From Didymodactylos carnosus (taxonomy: Eukaryota > Rotifera > Eurotatoria > Philodinida > Philodinidae), in the NCBI GenBank assembly GCA_905250885.1, contig CAJNOQ010000078.1:1-64000 (forward strand): a DNA stretch of 64,000 bases, read 5' to 3'. Under the pieces are notes generated by a model, which was given only the letters and a program-made list of their open reading frames with translations, was not told the origin of the DNA and did no database searches. This document shows positions 10,355 through 20,921 of the stretch, one piece after another. Both the position numbers and the translations under genes were made by a program. Each line of letters opens with the position of its first letter. The stretch's first letter is position 1.

Positions 10355-11958
10355 TTAAGCTACTTTATCCAATACGGATTGTACTTCTTTAAATACGTCA
10401 TCTGGTTTTAACTCTGAATTTATCTAAAATTAGTTCATAAAGAAAAATAAATCAGTAAAAATGTTCATATTTTATAATGAATGATACATACTGCAGCTAA
10501 TTTTCCTTGTTTTTCATAATGATGAATCACCGGCTCTGTAGCATCGTGAAATGTTTTCAATCTTGCTTTAATTGTTTCGATATTATCATCTACGCGTCCA
10601 CTCGTTTTTCCACGATGTAATAAACGTTCTGTCATTGTTTCATCATTAGCATTGATATACAACACAAGATTACATGGAGCAATCTATAAATTGAATAAAA
10701 TAAGTTTGTTAATATAGTAGGAAAAACATTCTCTATCAGCAGGTGTTAAAAAAGGGGACAATTTGTCAATAGGCGAGCAATTTGATATCCTCATTATAGG
10801 TCAATCTTTGACGGTTAAATAATATTTAAAAGGTTATGAAATACAGATGTAATTATTTACTTGCTGTTCGAATTTTAACGCTTGCTCTACTTCTCTTGGA
10901 TACCTAAATAAAAATTGAAAAAATGTTCGATTGAATAATGACAAAAAATTGATACTAACCCATCGATCAAAAATCCTTTTGTTGAATCAATTTTCTTTAA
11001 CATTTCATCTTTCAGTAAATCCAATACAACTTCCTGTATTTCAAAAATAGTAACAAATGAATCATTAGGATTCATATTGTCCAAAAAATACTAGCATGAA
11101 CTTACCAATGGAACAAGTTTTCCTTCTTTCATAAGAGCATTCAATTGTTCACCTCGTTCAGATTTTGATTGTACGGCTTCTCGCAATAAATCTCTAGAAT
11201 AGAAGAAATACATCTGTTGCATAAATTTTATTATCAATGAATTTCATTTACCCAGTAGAGAGATGTGTATAACCATATTTTTGAACAATGTAATCACATT
11301 GAGTACCTTTTCCTATAAATTAATTTTTAATGGTAGACCAATGTCAATGACAATTATTTTTTAAAGTACTAACCACTTCCAGGCCCACCACAGACAAAGA
11401 TAATTTTTGCATTCTTTAATTTTGATGTATCAGGTTTTCGTTCAATAACTAGAAAATAAACACATAGTCTTGAAATATTGAAAATATAAGTAAGAGTGAT
11501 CGATAATTTAAGCAAAACAGAAAATTCAGTGAACTGTATGCAGTGAAGTCGCACGTGCTGTATAGATAGTAAAATTTGTTTAGATTTTAAATCTTACATT
11601 ATTTAGAATTGGGTATGCTTGAAAAAAATATCTTTTCTTTAAAAGCTTTTAACGGTAGATTGCCTTTTATTTCACTACGAGCATCGGAGCTCGTTGTTGA
11701 GACTCGAGGTATGGTACAATTTTAATACTATCCATTTTGTGAACAAGTACTCATCATAAACGTGTACAGAATAAATAATAATCTACGAAAACTACCCGTC
11801 CCTCTTATTACATAAAATGAAACCGTATGTCAGATCATTCGTTCGCCGCTTAAGAAAACTGTAAAAAGAGCTAAGGAAACTTTTATAAGGTAAGTGAACG
11901 GTCTTTACATTAAAAAAAAATTAATAATGTGAGGTTATATATACTCACCTTGAGACAT
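10355..11958 (-). CDS. AK1: Adenylate kinase, AK1 type, complete
   Basis: Cytosolic nucleotide kinase: ATP + AMP to 2 ADP. Eight exons join in frame to 203 residues: 11949-11958, 11374-11448, 11252-11312, 11106-11193, 10960-11033, 10861-10903, 10492-10683, 10355-10423. The start exon encodes only MSQ plus one base. Motifs in order: P-loop GGPGSGKGTQ (about residues 20-29), HLSTGDLLR, the AMP-site GKLVPLEVVLDLL, GFLIDGYPREVEQ with its Arg, the lid Arg pair in TSGRVDDN, and the tail [13 protein letters not shown]. Length and motif spacing match vertebrate AK1 (194 residues), with all catalytic residues visible. It lies downstream of the AK5-like gene on the same strand and shares its second-domain style, so the two may derive from one duplication. 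Confidence 0.95.
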
Positions 11959-13305
11959 AATTTTAAATTATTGTTCGTCGATGTCAAAGATTGTTAAATG
12001 ATAGAGACGCGTTTTTTATGTCTAACAACCGATTTGTACAAAGATGTTTTGTACTGTTTTTTTATTGTTATTTATTTATCACAACGGTACATGTAATAAA
12101 TGGAAAGAAAGAAGAAACAAAAAAACCCCAAAATTAGAGATGAAAAGAAATAGAGATAGAAGGAAAGAGGTTGGAACCATCATTGTACGCCAGATTATTT
12201 TCTTCTATAATCCACAACATCAATTTTTTTGTGATTTATGCGTTTGATGCAGAACTAAGTTGGTATCATAACAAGACAATATACAAAATCTATAGCTACA
12301 AAACAACCGTATACCGAACATCGATGTCATTACGACATTGTTTTGTTTTAGCACATAATGGTAATGGTAAATAGAATAGGATACGTATTTATGTTCGATA
12401 GAGAAGAAGAAAAGTAGAAAAAAAAACCTTTAGATTAATCTCACTTCCATATGGCATGAGTTCTTTTCCTCTAGATAAACAGATTAGAATTAAGGTCAAA
12501 ATGGTTAAATGCATTGTAGCGGAACGAATGAGAGAGAACAATAAAGTATTAAAGTATAAAGAACATGAAAGATAATTTCAAAATAGATAGTGGTTATATT
12601 TAGTGCGATGGTGTCTAGAATAAATGATCTCTATTACATTTCTTTCAATCTACTGAACTGTGAGTAAAGTAGCAATCATCATCGAATAGAAAGTGATCCT
12701 AAGTAATTCAAATTGTTTTTTGATCAATATATAATTCGAATTTATGTATATAAAAGATCTTAAAATACTCTAACACTGATAGAACAGTATCACACCTTAA
12801 TAACAGACTAAACAAATGGCACAGCACATGTCACTGTGATCGTTCTGTTGCTGAATTACAATCTATATAATTGTTACTGTAAAAGTATTTTGTTTTTCTG
12901 TTTTTCCTATTTTATTACGGTTGTTTATACTAAGTAATTGTAAAAGTAGAAGGTTATTAATGTGTGGTTAACATTACGGAAGAAGATCTCAATAAAATAA
13001 TAGTTTATTTGGATAAGGAATCCAGTTTTTTTCTCATAAAATCGACTGTCAAACTATAGTTGATATCGTTAAACAGCGTACATTTGAAAAATAGGCCTAT
13101 TTCTCTATCTTTATAAAAAATCATGATATTATTTCTGTGTTAGCTCATTTCTATAGGAATAATATTTTTATGAAAAACGTGTTGTTGATAACAGAGAAAC
13201 GTGACTTGTTATTAGAAACGTGTCAGTGGGTAAAAATTCTGTAATGGTGATGTTTGGAGCAAAACGCACACGACGTTTTTACCTTTATCATTTGAATTCT
13301 CACTA
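11959..13305. other. Intergenic region between two adenylate kinase genes
   Basis: AT-rich. Contains the presumed promoter of the AK1-type gene just right of 11958 and the 3' UTR of the AK5-like gene near 13300. The open frames at 12044-12374 are Lys/Phe-rich with no motif, so I call no gene. Confidence 0.5.
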
Positions 13306-16300
13306 TCATCCTGCAAAAAGGTTAGATACATTACTCTTGTCTTAACCCTCATATTTCTACCACCAGGAGAAAATCGCACAGGCGGGCATATAAGGGTTAA
13401 GAGTTACTCTTTAGAAAATCATTTCCCCTATTAAATTGATAAAAACAATTCGAATTGTTTACCTACTTGGTCCATTAAGCGATCAACCGAATCTTGAACA
13501 TCTGCAAATATTTCATCTGGTGAACGGTTAGCATCAATCTAAACAAATACTGTATATTGTACATTTATTCATTCTAATAAATATTAATCACAACATATAT
13601 GACGTTGTGCTCGATAACGACATTGAAACATGGACGACGGACCCTTTAATACTTAGTAAACTCGAGCTTACACTAATTTATGGCTTTGACATGAAGGTTG
13701 AGATGAATGGACCTACTGAGGTGAGTTCGCCTCGCTATATCTCCGATCTGAAATACATACCGTAACAAGTTTTCCTTGTTTTCCATAATAACCAAGAATT
13801 GGTGTTGTTTGCTCATGAAATGTATCCAATCGTTTTTTAATTGTTTCTTCATTATCATCGATTCTTCCACTTGTTTCGCCTCGTTTGAGTAATCTTTCTG
13901 TCATAACATCATCGGATAAATCGAAATAAATCAATAGATCACATGGTACTACTTCATTTTCAAATTGTATACCTGAAATAATCAACATTCTGTGCTAAAA
14001 TGGAAGATTAAGTAGCAAAAGCAGCAGTTTTTAGTTTCTCGATTTTTGCATTCATTTTCTGACCGAATCATAATATATTACAATTAATTAGAATTAAAAT
14101 AGAATTTTACAAACAAAAATGAATCTGACATAGAGATATCTATGTTAGGCCTACCATATCGCAAATAAATTGAAACATCCTAAATAAATGTTCGATGGAA
14201 TTTAGTATTATTTTAATTAGTATTATTAAAGAGTGACGTTAATAAAGAATAAAATCTGTCAGTATCGAAACTGCACAGATATGCAGCAAAAGATGTTATT
14301 CTATCTTTACCTTGATCAATTTTTCGAGGAAAACCATCAATTAAAAAACCGGTAGCTTCTTCGGCTTTCTCATAAATAGCATCTTTCAATAATCCTAAGA
14401 TATCTTCCTACAAAATAAAATAAATGTATGAAGATCTTTCTAATAAATTACGATAAAAGTTTTTCTTACAGTCGAGATTAATTTGCCTTGTTGCATCATT
14501 TCATTAAAATATTTGCCCTTTTCCGACTTTCCTTCTACAGCAGCTCTTATCAGATCACCAGCGCTCAAATGTGTAAAACCATATTTTTCAATGATTCTTT
14601 CACATTGTGTACCTTTACCCGATCCAGGTCCACCACCAACAAAAAGGACTGGTTTGCCTTTCAACTGTTTTTCTTGTTTTTCCGTCATTGATCCATGAGA
14701 ATGTGTAGATTCTTCTCTTTTTGGCTGTTTTGTCACTTTATTTAATGCACTACAAATATCGCTAAATACTTCATCGACACCATGCGAGGCATCAACCTAA
14801 TTAACGAAATAAAGATGTATGCATCTATATTATTTAAAAAATATTTCAATACACGAACATACTTTAACAAGTTTATTTTCATCTTGATAATGTCGAATAA
14901 TTGGATCAATAGAGTCACGAAAATTTTCAGTATCATCATAGCGACTTTCATTGGCACGTTGTGACAATAGTTGATCGGAAGCATCGAGATAAAAAACCAT
15001 TGAAAATGGTGCAACCTGTAGAAAAACTTTATATTGCATAATAAGTACTTTTTTCTTATTCAATGATGGGAGAGAGATACCCAATCAGTTGTTCGAGGGA
15101 TACTTCGAGTGCTCGGAAATATTCTTCCGATGGGCCTTCGCCAAGGACTCGAGTCCCCGGAAAATGGCACTTCGTACTCTCGATATAAGCTTTCGAGGGG
15201 TATTTCCGAGCCCTCGTCGGATTCCGGGGACTTCCGAGCCCTCCTCGCACCCTCGAGAGAGCGAGGGCTCGGAAGTCTCGAACATCTGTATTCGACGATT
15301 CAAAATTTTTCTCAAGGGCTCGCTATCTATCTGAAATCCGAGGGGTCTAAATCGATACCCCACGAAAGCTTATATCGAGGGTCCAAAGTGCCATTTTCCG
15401 AGGGGTGGAGCCCTCGGCGATTAGGCATCTAGCAAAATTGGAGATATCCCTTCTAGCACAAGATATGCGTGTGCAAACATTGCGATGTATGTGACGTAAA
15501 AGAACGAGGCAGAAAAAAGAAGTTTAAAAAAAGTGTTGAAAGAATAAAATGGTGAATGAAAACAACGCTGCACTGACTTTTCCTCTTTCTTCACACGGTA
15601 AACGAGAAAAAGAGAATATCTATCGTTGTGCGAGAAGAGATATCTCCAATATTGCTAGGTGCCTATTGCCTATTTTCGAGTACTCGCCACACCTCTCGAA
15701 CGACTTTTTTCATCTGCATGGGTAATTTTTATATTGAGATTTTAATTATTCTATCACGATTACGAAGAGAGAATCCTGAGAAGATTTGTCGCAACGTAAT
15801 ACTGATTGATCTTGTACGACATCATGTCTATACTTTAACACATACTCTTCGCTCGAATGTTACTCCAAATCGTGTTTCATTCGGTTGACTATCAATGATA
15901 TAACCATCTGTCTGATTTACTGTTTTCATCATTGCTTCACCCACTAAATCTGTGATCAAATTCTAAAATATAAAAGCTTTTAATTGGAAATCAAAACACA
16001 ATCATAACGATCGCATACTGCGGATAAATCATTTGATTCTTTTCCATATTGAGAATCCGATTTTTTAATCAACTCAGCCGTAGATAAATGTGTATAATGG
16101 TATTTTTGAGCAACTTTTTCCGCTTGTGTACGTTTTCCACTTGCTACAGAATTAAAATTCAATTATATACACAAAATATTGTTTTTTAAACAAAATGAAA
16201 CATTTTTACCTGGTCCACCAATAATTAAGATCATCTTTTTATCTTTCAATCGTTGAGTATCAATTGAAATTTTTTTATTGTCTGACTGTGTATCATGTTT

Positions 16301-16666
16301 CCCGACTGGTATCGAATCTAATTTTGTTCGACGATTTAATCCATTTCCAACATCTTGTTCACCTTTTTCACTTGAGCGTGGTGCCATTGATTGTTGTTGT
16401 GGTGATTGATCAGTGTTTTGTACATTTGACTTTTTCAAGGGTGCTAATGTGTGTACACCACCTTTTCGTCCAATAAACGAATCCCATTTCAATGTTTGAT
16501 TCTCCGATTTATAACGTGATAATGAATCAATAATAAATTCAACATGATCCTCCGGCTTATGTACCATCAGTCCAGTAAGTAAACTTTCAAATAATTGTGG
16601 AATTTTTCGTTTTGAAATATAATCTTTTGCAATTTCAGTATTTGTATTTTGTGTTAAATGATTCAT
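13306..16666 (-). CDS. AK5: AK5-like protein: docking segment plus two adenylate kinase domains
   Basis: Exons 16210-16666, 16019-16143, 15846-15962, 14863-15015, 14470-14796, 14311-14407, 13761-13972 and 13463-13538, then a stop just after the acceptor at 13310, give 522 residues. Residues ~12-30 (AKDYISKRKIPQLFESLL) match the N-terminal RIIa/DPY30-like helix pair of AK5. A polar linker follows. Kinase domain 1 has P-loop GGPASGKRTQ but lacks the AMP-site segment, reads DSQPN where DGFPR is expected, and is shortened after the lid. Kinase domain 2 is canonical: GGPGSGKGTQ, HLSAGDLIR, GFLIDGFPRK, TSGRIDDNEE. So I expect one active domain and one regulatory or dead domain. The intron 15016-15845 is unusually long and full of inverted repeats. 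The extreme C-terminus is the least certain part: reading through the last donor would add about 10 residues. Confidence 0.9.
15069..15453. mobile_element. GC-rich inverted-repeat element in an AK5 intron
   Basis: Locally GC-rich and full of TCGAGGG/CCGAGCCCTC words. The arm 15138-15204 is repeated inverted at 15353-15419, sharing GGAAAATGGCACTT and CTCGATATAAGCTTTCG. The outer ends are weaker: AGAGATACCCAAT on the left against GGGATATCTCCAAT (inverted) on the right. It is probably a MITE or foldback element. Open frames on both strands across it are by-products of its palindromic composition. Confidence 0.7.
15424..15664. mobile_element. Second inverted-repeat unit sharing an end with the GC-rich element
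   Basis: 15424-15453 and 15635-15664 are inverted copies (27 of 30 positions), core ATATCTCCAATTTTGCTAG. The left arm is also the right end of the element at 15069-15453. This suggests two related insertions joined, or one element with an internal duplicate end. About 180 bp of ordinary AT-rich sequence lies between the arms. Confidence 0.6.
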
Positions 16667-18040
16667 TGTTTAAAATAGAATGTCTAAAAATGATTAACAA
16701 GAAATGTATTAACATAAAATGATGTGTATTAAAATTATTGAATTATTTAGAATTTAGTAACGCCCTCTGAACAATGACGGGTTAATGCGACATCTTTTAA
16801 GTTAGAAATCTGCTAAAAAAATTCATGAAAACACTTATTTTTACTGAGAACAATTATATTTTTAAAAAAAAGTCTTATACGAGTATGATGTTTCGATCAA
16901 AGATGACGTTCAAAAAAATGTCTCAAAAAAACAAACAAAGATTGAACAAAGCTATTTATTAGAAGAACTACAACAACATGTTTACAAAAGATAAATGGCT
17001 ATAGGGTTCAATTTCTGAAGATAACATACATATACATTAATAATTAATGCACATTGCTATATTTAAAAGATGTGAAGATCGTGAGCATACAACGTAAGAA
17101 TAAATGCCAGGGACCAGTTTCATCTTTTTCTGATAAAACACGCACGGACTATAATAAATACAACTGAATAAGAAAATAATAACATTCACATTTTTGCTTT
17201 GTATTTGACATTAGCCATCAATCGGAAAAGAAAAAAAAAAAAAACTAAAGCAGTGAAGAGAAGGGAAGAAAGGAATTAAGAACACAGACAGAAAAATAAA
17301 AAGAACCTGTTACCATTTCCACTTGTATAATAGTTCATCAGCGACTCATCGATGCTTGTATAAAAAATAAAAAAAATGCAAATATAGCTAAGAAGGAAGA
17401 TCGTAAACACACTAAGTTTTCAAATGACTTTTACATTCAGCAAACATATATTGATCACATTAATACAATTTAGTAAAAAAAAAAGAACATACCATTAAGA
17501 AAAAATGATTTGAATCATCGATAATATAAATAATATATGTACTTTGAAATAGTCATTTTTTTGATATTTTTCTAGGATTAATTCAATAAGATACTGATAT
17601 CATCTGAGAAAAAAAATATTGATGCATTTTGACAAGATTAAAACTGTAGATATTAAATTCACATAAATAAAAATGTTGTATTCAAAAAAACAAAATACTG
17701 TGTCATTCTAGAAATATAATTTGCATATCATTGTAAATATTTTCTTATCATCAGTTTAAGATCAGGATAAATTTTATTGACTTCAAATCGACAATAAACC
17801 TACAAAGAATGAATAAAAGCATAGTCTCACTAACTGTTAGAGTTATTTAATACTGAACTGATTGTAACTTATCGAGATTTTTCTCTGGTGTTAGTGAATA
17901 GAGCTTATTATCAAAACTAATTTTAGATAAAACACAACTTTAATAAATAATACATCTAACGTGGATCTATTAACATTTTATTTTATTATCCGCATATAGT
18001 TATGAATACACCTAGTCTTTTCCACTACTTCACTGATATC
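16667..18040. other. Gene-free stretch upstream of the AK5-like gene
   Basis: AT-rich sequence with A-runs (near 17230 and 17480). It should hold the AK5-like promoter just right of 16666. No coding signal seen. Confidence 0.45.
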
Positions 18041-18350
18041 CCTAGTGAAATTTCTTGTACCCAAGATCTTACTCAAAATCGTGGGTTAAGAAATGTCACA
18101 AGATCTTGGAAAAAACAGTACGAAATCAAGATCTTGTGTGAATCGTGTCAGAATGTTTCAAAGTATTGTAATAATAATCTTTTACATTTCCTTGATCAAG
18201 CTAGCTGTGCTCAAGAAAGGAGAATTTTCACAGTTATATGTAACCAAAAGTATAAAACAAAATGGTGATTTAAGACCTATCAAAATCTTGATACAAGAAG
18301 TCAGGAAATTTCAAGATGTCAAGATCTTGGTTACAAGAAGTTTCACTAGG
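18041..18350. mobile_element. 310-bp MITE with 30-bp terminal inverted repeats
   Basis: Left end CCTAGTGAAATTTCTTGTAC then CCAAGATCTT; right end inverted CCTAGTGAAACTTCTTGTAA then CCAAGATCTT: 28 of 30 positions agree. The interior repeats CAAGATCTTG-like words several times, much as the 9.6-kb MITE repeats TAAGATCTTA. Open frames at 18002-18374 are incidental. Confidence 0.85.
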
Positions 18351-18599
18351 AATGCGTATCCCAAAACAGGTTAAATGTTTAATAATCTCCTAGATGCTTG
18401 TGAAAAGTGACTTCTAAAAGAGTATGATTAACGATAAGTAATGGTTGATTGAACTTTACAAGACATGCAAAATTCTTCATAAAAGTCATTCTCTCTCACT
18501 CTTATTAAAATTCAATTTAATTTGCAAAATGTCGTACTATGTAGCTGTTTTGATTAAATCATTATTTAATTTGTTAGTTCATACCGTGTAAGAAGTTTA

Positions 18600-19480
18600 G
18601 TGTCAAAAAGTACTGCGTCGTCCCCACATATTCCAAATCGTCTCCGAAATCGTCAGTGAAAATGAGAAATAGCAGAGCAAGAATGCAGTTGATTACCTCC
18701 TTATCTAATACTTGACTGTTTACTACTGTCCTTATTTCTCTTTCAAACAAATAGCTTGTTAACTACAAGACAATTTGTTCACATACACCTTTTTGTCTCA
18801 ATTTGAATAACAGTCCTTCATGTTACGCTGAATCAAAAGCACATACCACATCGCGAACAAAGATAGCTAGAACAAAATTGTTACCCTCAATTCCTTCAAT
18901 AATATAACAAAACATGCGTTATTACCTAATTAATGTAAGAGTCTCGTTTTACAAAGCCAGATTGAGACGATGAAAACAATTTGTTAGTAAATAACTAAGA
19001 ATATTGGTATCTGAAAATGAGTCTTTCCATAACATTTTCAAGAATAGGTTAAAAAATATGTCGATAATTTTTTGACAAGATGTTTATCATTCTTTTTATG
19101 TACTGGATAAATCTGACAGATTTTGAAAGAACTCGGCAATGTTGAGCTTTCAAAACTGTCATTCCATACATCCACTAAAATAAAAGCCAGTATAGACGCT
19201 GACTCCGACAATTTTGAACGGTAAATTGTCTGAAACAGCTTTGTCTGTATTTAGTTTTTTAAAAATAGGCAGTACATCTTGAAAAGAAAATATAATTTTA
19301 GACATTTTCCATTTAAATTTTAGAGTTAGTGCTGATAGTGATTTTGTTACAGTTAGCAAGAGGTATTGTGCATGTGGATGCAAAATTAGATAAAACGCAA
19401 GCATTATTTTATTTCTGTGAAGCGAGAAACCATTTGGTACTCTCATCGTCGTATTTGATATTGTAAGATGATAAATGTAC
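18600..19480 (-). mobile_element. Decayed LINE, reverse transcriptase remnant
   Basis: On the minus strand the order of reverse-transcriptase motifs survives: an N-terminal segment (QDVLPIFKKLNTDKAV...DNLP), then DVVCAFDSA-HEGLLFKLRQKG (the D-x-x-x-AFD catalytic block, about 18790-18860), LTSYLFERE, and LLFLIFTDD. Several stop codons and frame changes interrupt it; it is an old fossil of a CR1/jockey/Rex-like LINE. Confidence 0.7.
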
Positions 19481-19976
19481 AACGAAAATGGAAATATCTA
19501 GAGAAAAAAAGAAACTTACAGAAGGAAATTATTCATAAATCACTCAGTCATGTTGTGAAGCTAATTTATTACTAAAACCAACACAAACAGCAGCAACTCA
19601 TCAACAAAATTTTGCATAGGGAATGATGATTGTTGTAATCTAAGTACTTTTCAGTTATTCGGCATTTTCTCCGATTCTAATTATTCTTTATAGAAAACTT
19701 TGAAAATATACTTCAAATTGTTTTATGACGTTTCATTTCACCAAATAATTTTGTCATATTTAATATATTGATATTTGCCATTTTTTTTATATCTGAAATC
19801 AATGCAAATATCCGTTTCATTTCATAGTGCATAGATCGTCTCAGGAGAAGAATGTAACTGCATATAAACTGAAGGACTATAGAAGATTTTTTAAGAGAAA
19901 AACAGAAGAAGATTTAACAAAAACCAACAGTAGATTTATTTGAAAGACAACACCAGATAAAAACAAAATCAAACAG

Positions 19977-20006
19977 ATAAATAAATAAATAAATAAATAA
20001 ACAAAA
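19977..20006. repeat. (AAAT)n microsatellite
   Basis: A run of AAAT/TAAA tetranucleotides of about six units. Confidence 0.85.
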
Positions 20007-20091
20007 TATCAACTTGCCAATAGAAAACAATTCGTGCAAAAAATATATGATTAGTAAAATTAGCGAAATTCATACTAAATAAAGTTTCTTA

Positions 20092-20433
20092 TTACTTTTT
20101 ATTCATTTCTATAAATGTATCCCATTTTATTGGTAATTTTTGATTTTTAACCTATTAAAAAACAAAAATCGATCTATATAAAAATAAATTGTGATTAAAA
20201 TTACATACCTTTGATAAACTGTCAATAATATATTCTAAATGATCATCTGGTTCATTACTCATTAAACCAGCCATGAGTGCCTTAGATGAAGAAAAATAAA
20301 TAATTAATTTTTATTGTAAATTCATTTACATATGCGTATCATTTACCTCGAATAATGCTGGTATATGTCTTTGAGAGATATATAATTTTTTTCTCTCACT
20401 TACTGGATCCGTATTAATATTGGATGAACTCAT
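20092..20433 (-). CDS. 72-residue stand-alone RIIa/DPY30-like docking protein (AK5 N-terminus paralog)
   Basis: Three exons, 20347-20433, 20209-20280 and 20092-20151, join in phase to 72 residues. The product corresponds segment by segment to the N-terminus of the AK5-like protein next door: ISQRHIPALFEALMAGLM against ISKRKIPQLFESLLTGLM, then DHLEYIIDSLSK against DHVEFIIDSLSR, and IKWDTFIEM against LKWDSFIGR. It then stops, with no kinase domain. The RIIa/DPY30-like fold dimerises and binds amphipathic helices such as those of AKAPs and radial-spoke proteins. The role here (docking subunit or competitor of AK5) is inferred. Clean splice sites and conservative changes argue against a pseudogene. 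Confidence 0.8.
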
Positions 20434-20921
20434 TTCTAAAAATGATTAAAGAATAAAAACAATTAATCTCAGTATAATTTTCATTTTTCTTAAAGTTATT
20501 TTGTCAAATATAATTAATATTCAATTCAGTTATTATGGGTCTTGACAATTGAAACAGAGAGAAAGGGAGAGGGAATACTTAAGTTTTAAGAAAGAAAACA
20601 TCTGTCTTCATTTCTCTATCGAAAGACAAAAAAAAAAAATGATGACTACAAGAGACGTTTTGGACTAGTCTACTCATCTTATATTTTTACTGCTGATAAA
20701 AACAAATGACTGATTTTTTTGGAAAATGTCTGGCAAGAATAGCGCATCAAATAAATAAAAAAGATCTTTTTTTTAAATATCACAGTTTTTATCGACAAAA
20801 TAGAATATGTTGAGCATGTAAATGAGAATAATGTAATTACAAAAATTTGTTCATTGAACAACAAAATTACAGAATGGTTAGAAAAAAAAAAGAAAAAACT
20901 AAATGATAAAAAAAAATTTAA

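Noticed and set aside
12044-12374. Small genes upstream of the AK1-type gene
   Set aside because: Low-complexity Lys/Phe-rich frames without splice context or motifs.
15085-15432. Overlapping open frames on both strands (81-107 codons) as genes
   Set aside because: They arise from the GC-rich palindromic element; both strands are open because of its TCGAGG/CCTCGA composition.
18002-18374. Plus-strand open frames as small genes
   Set aside because: They lie across the MITE with inverted ends and have no codon or motif support.
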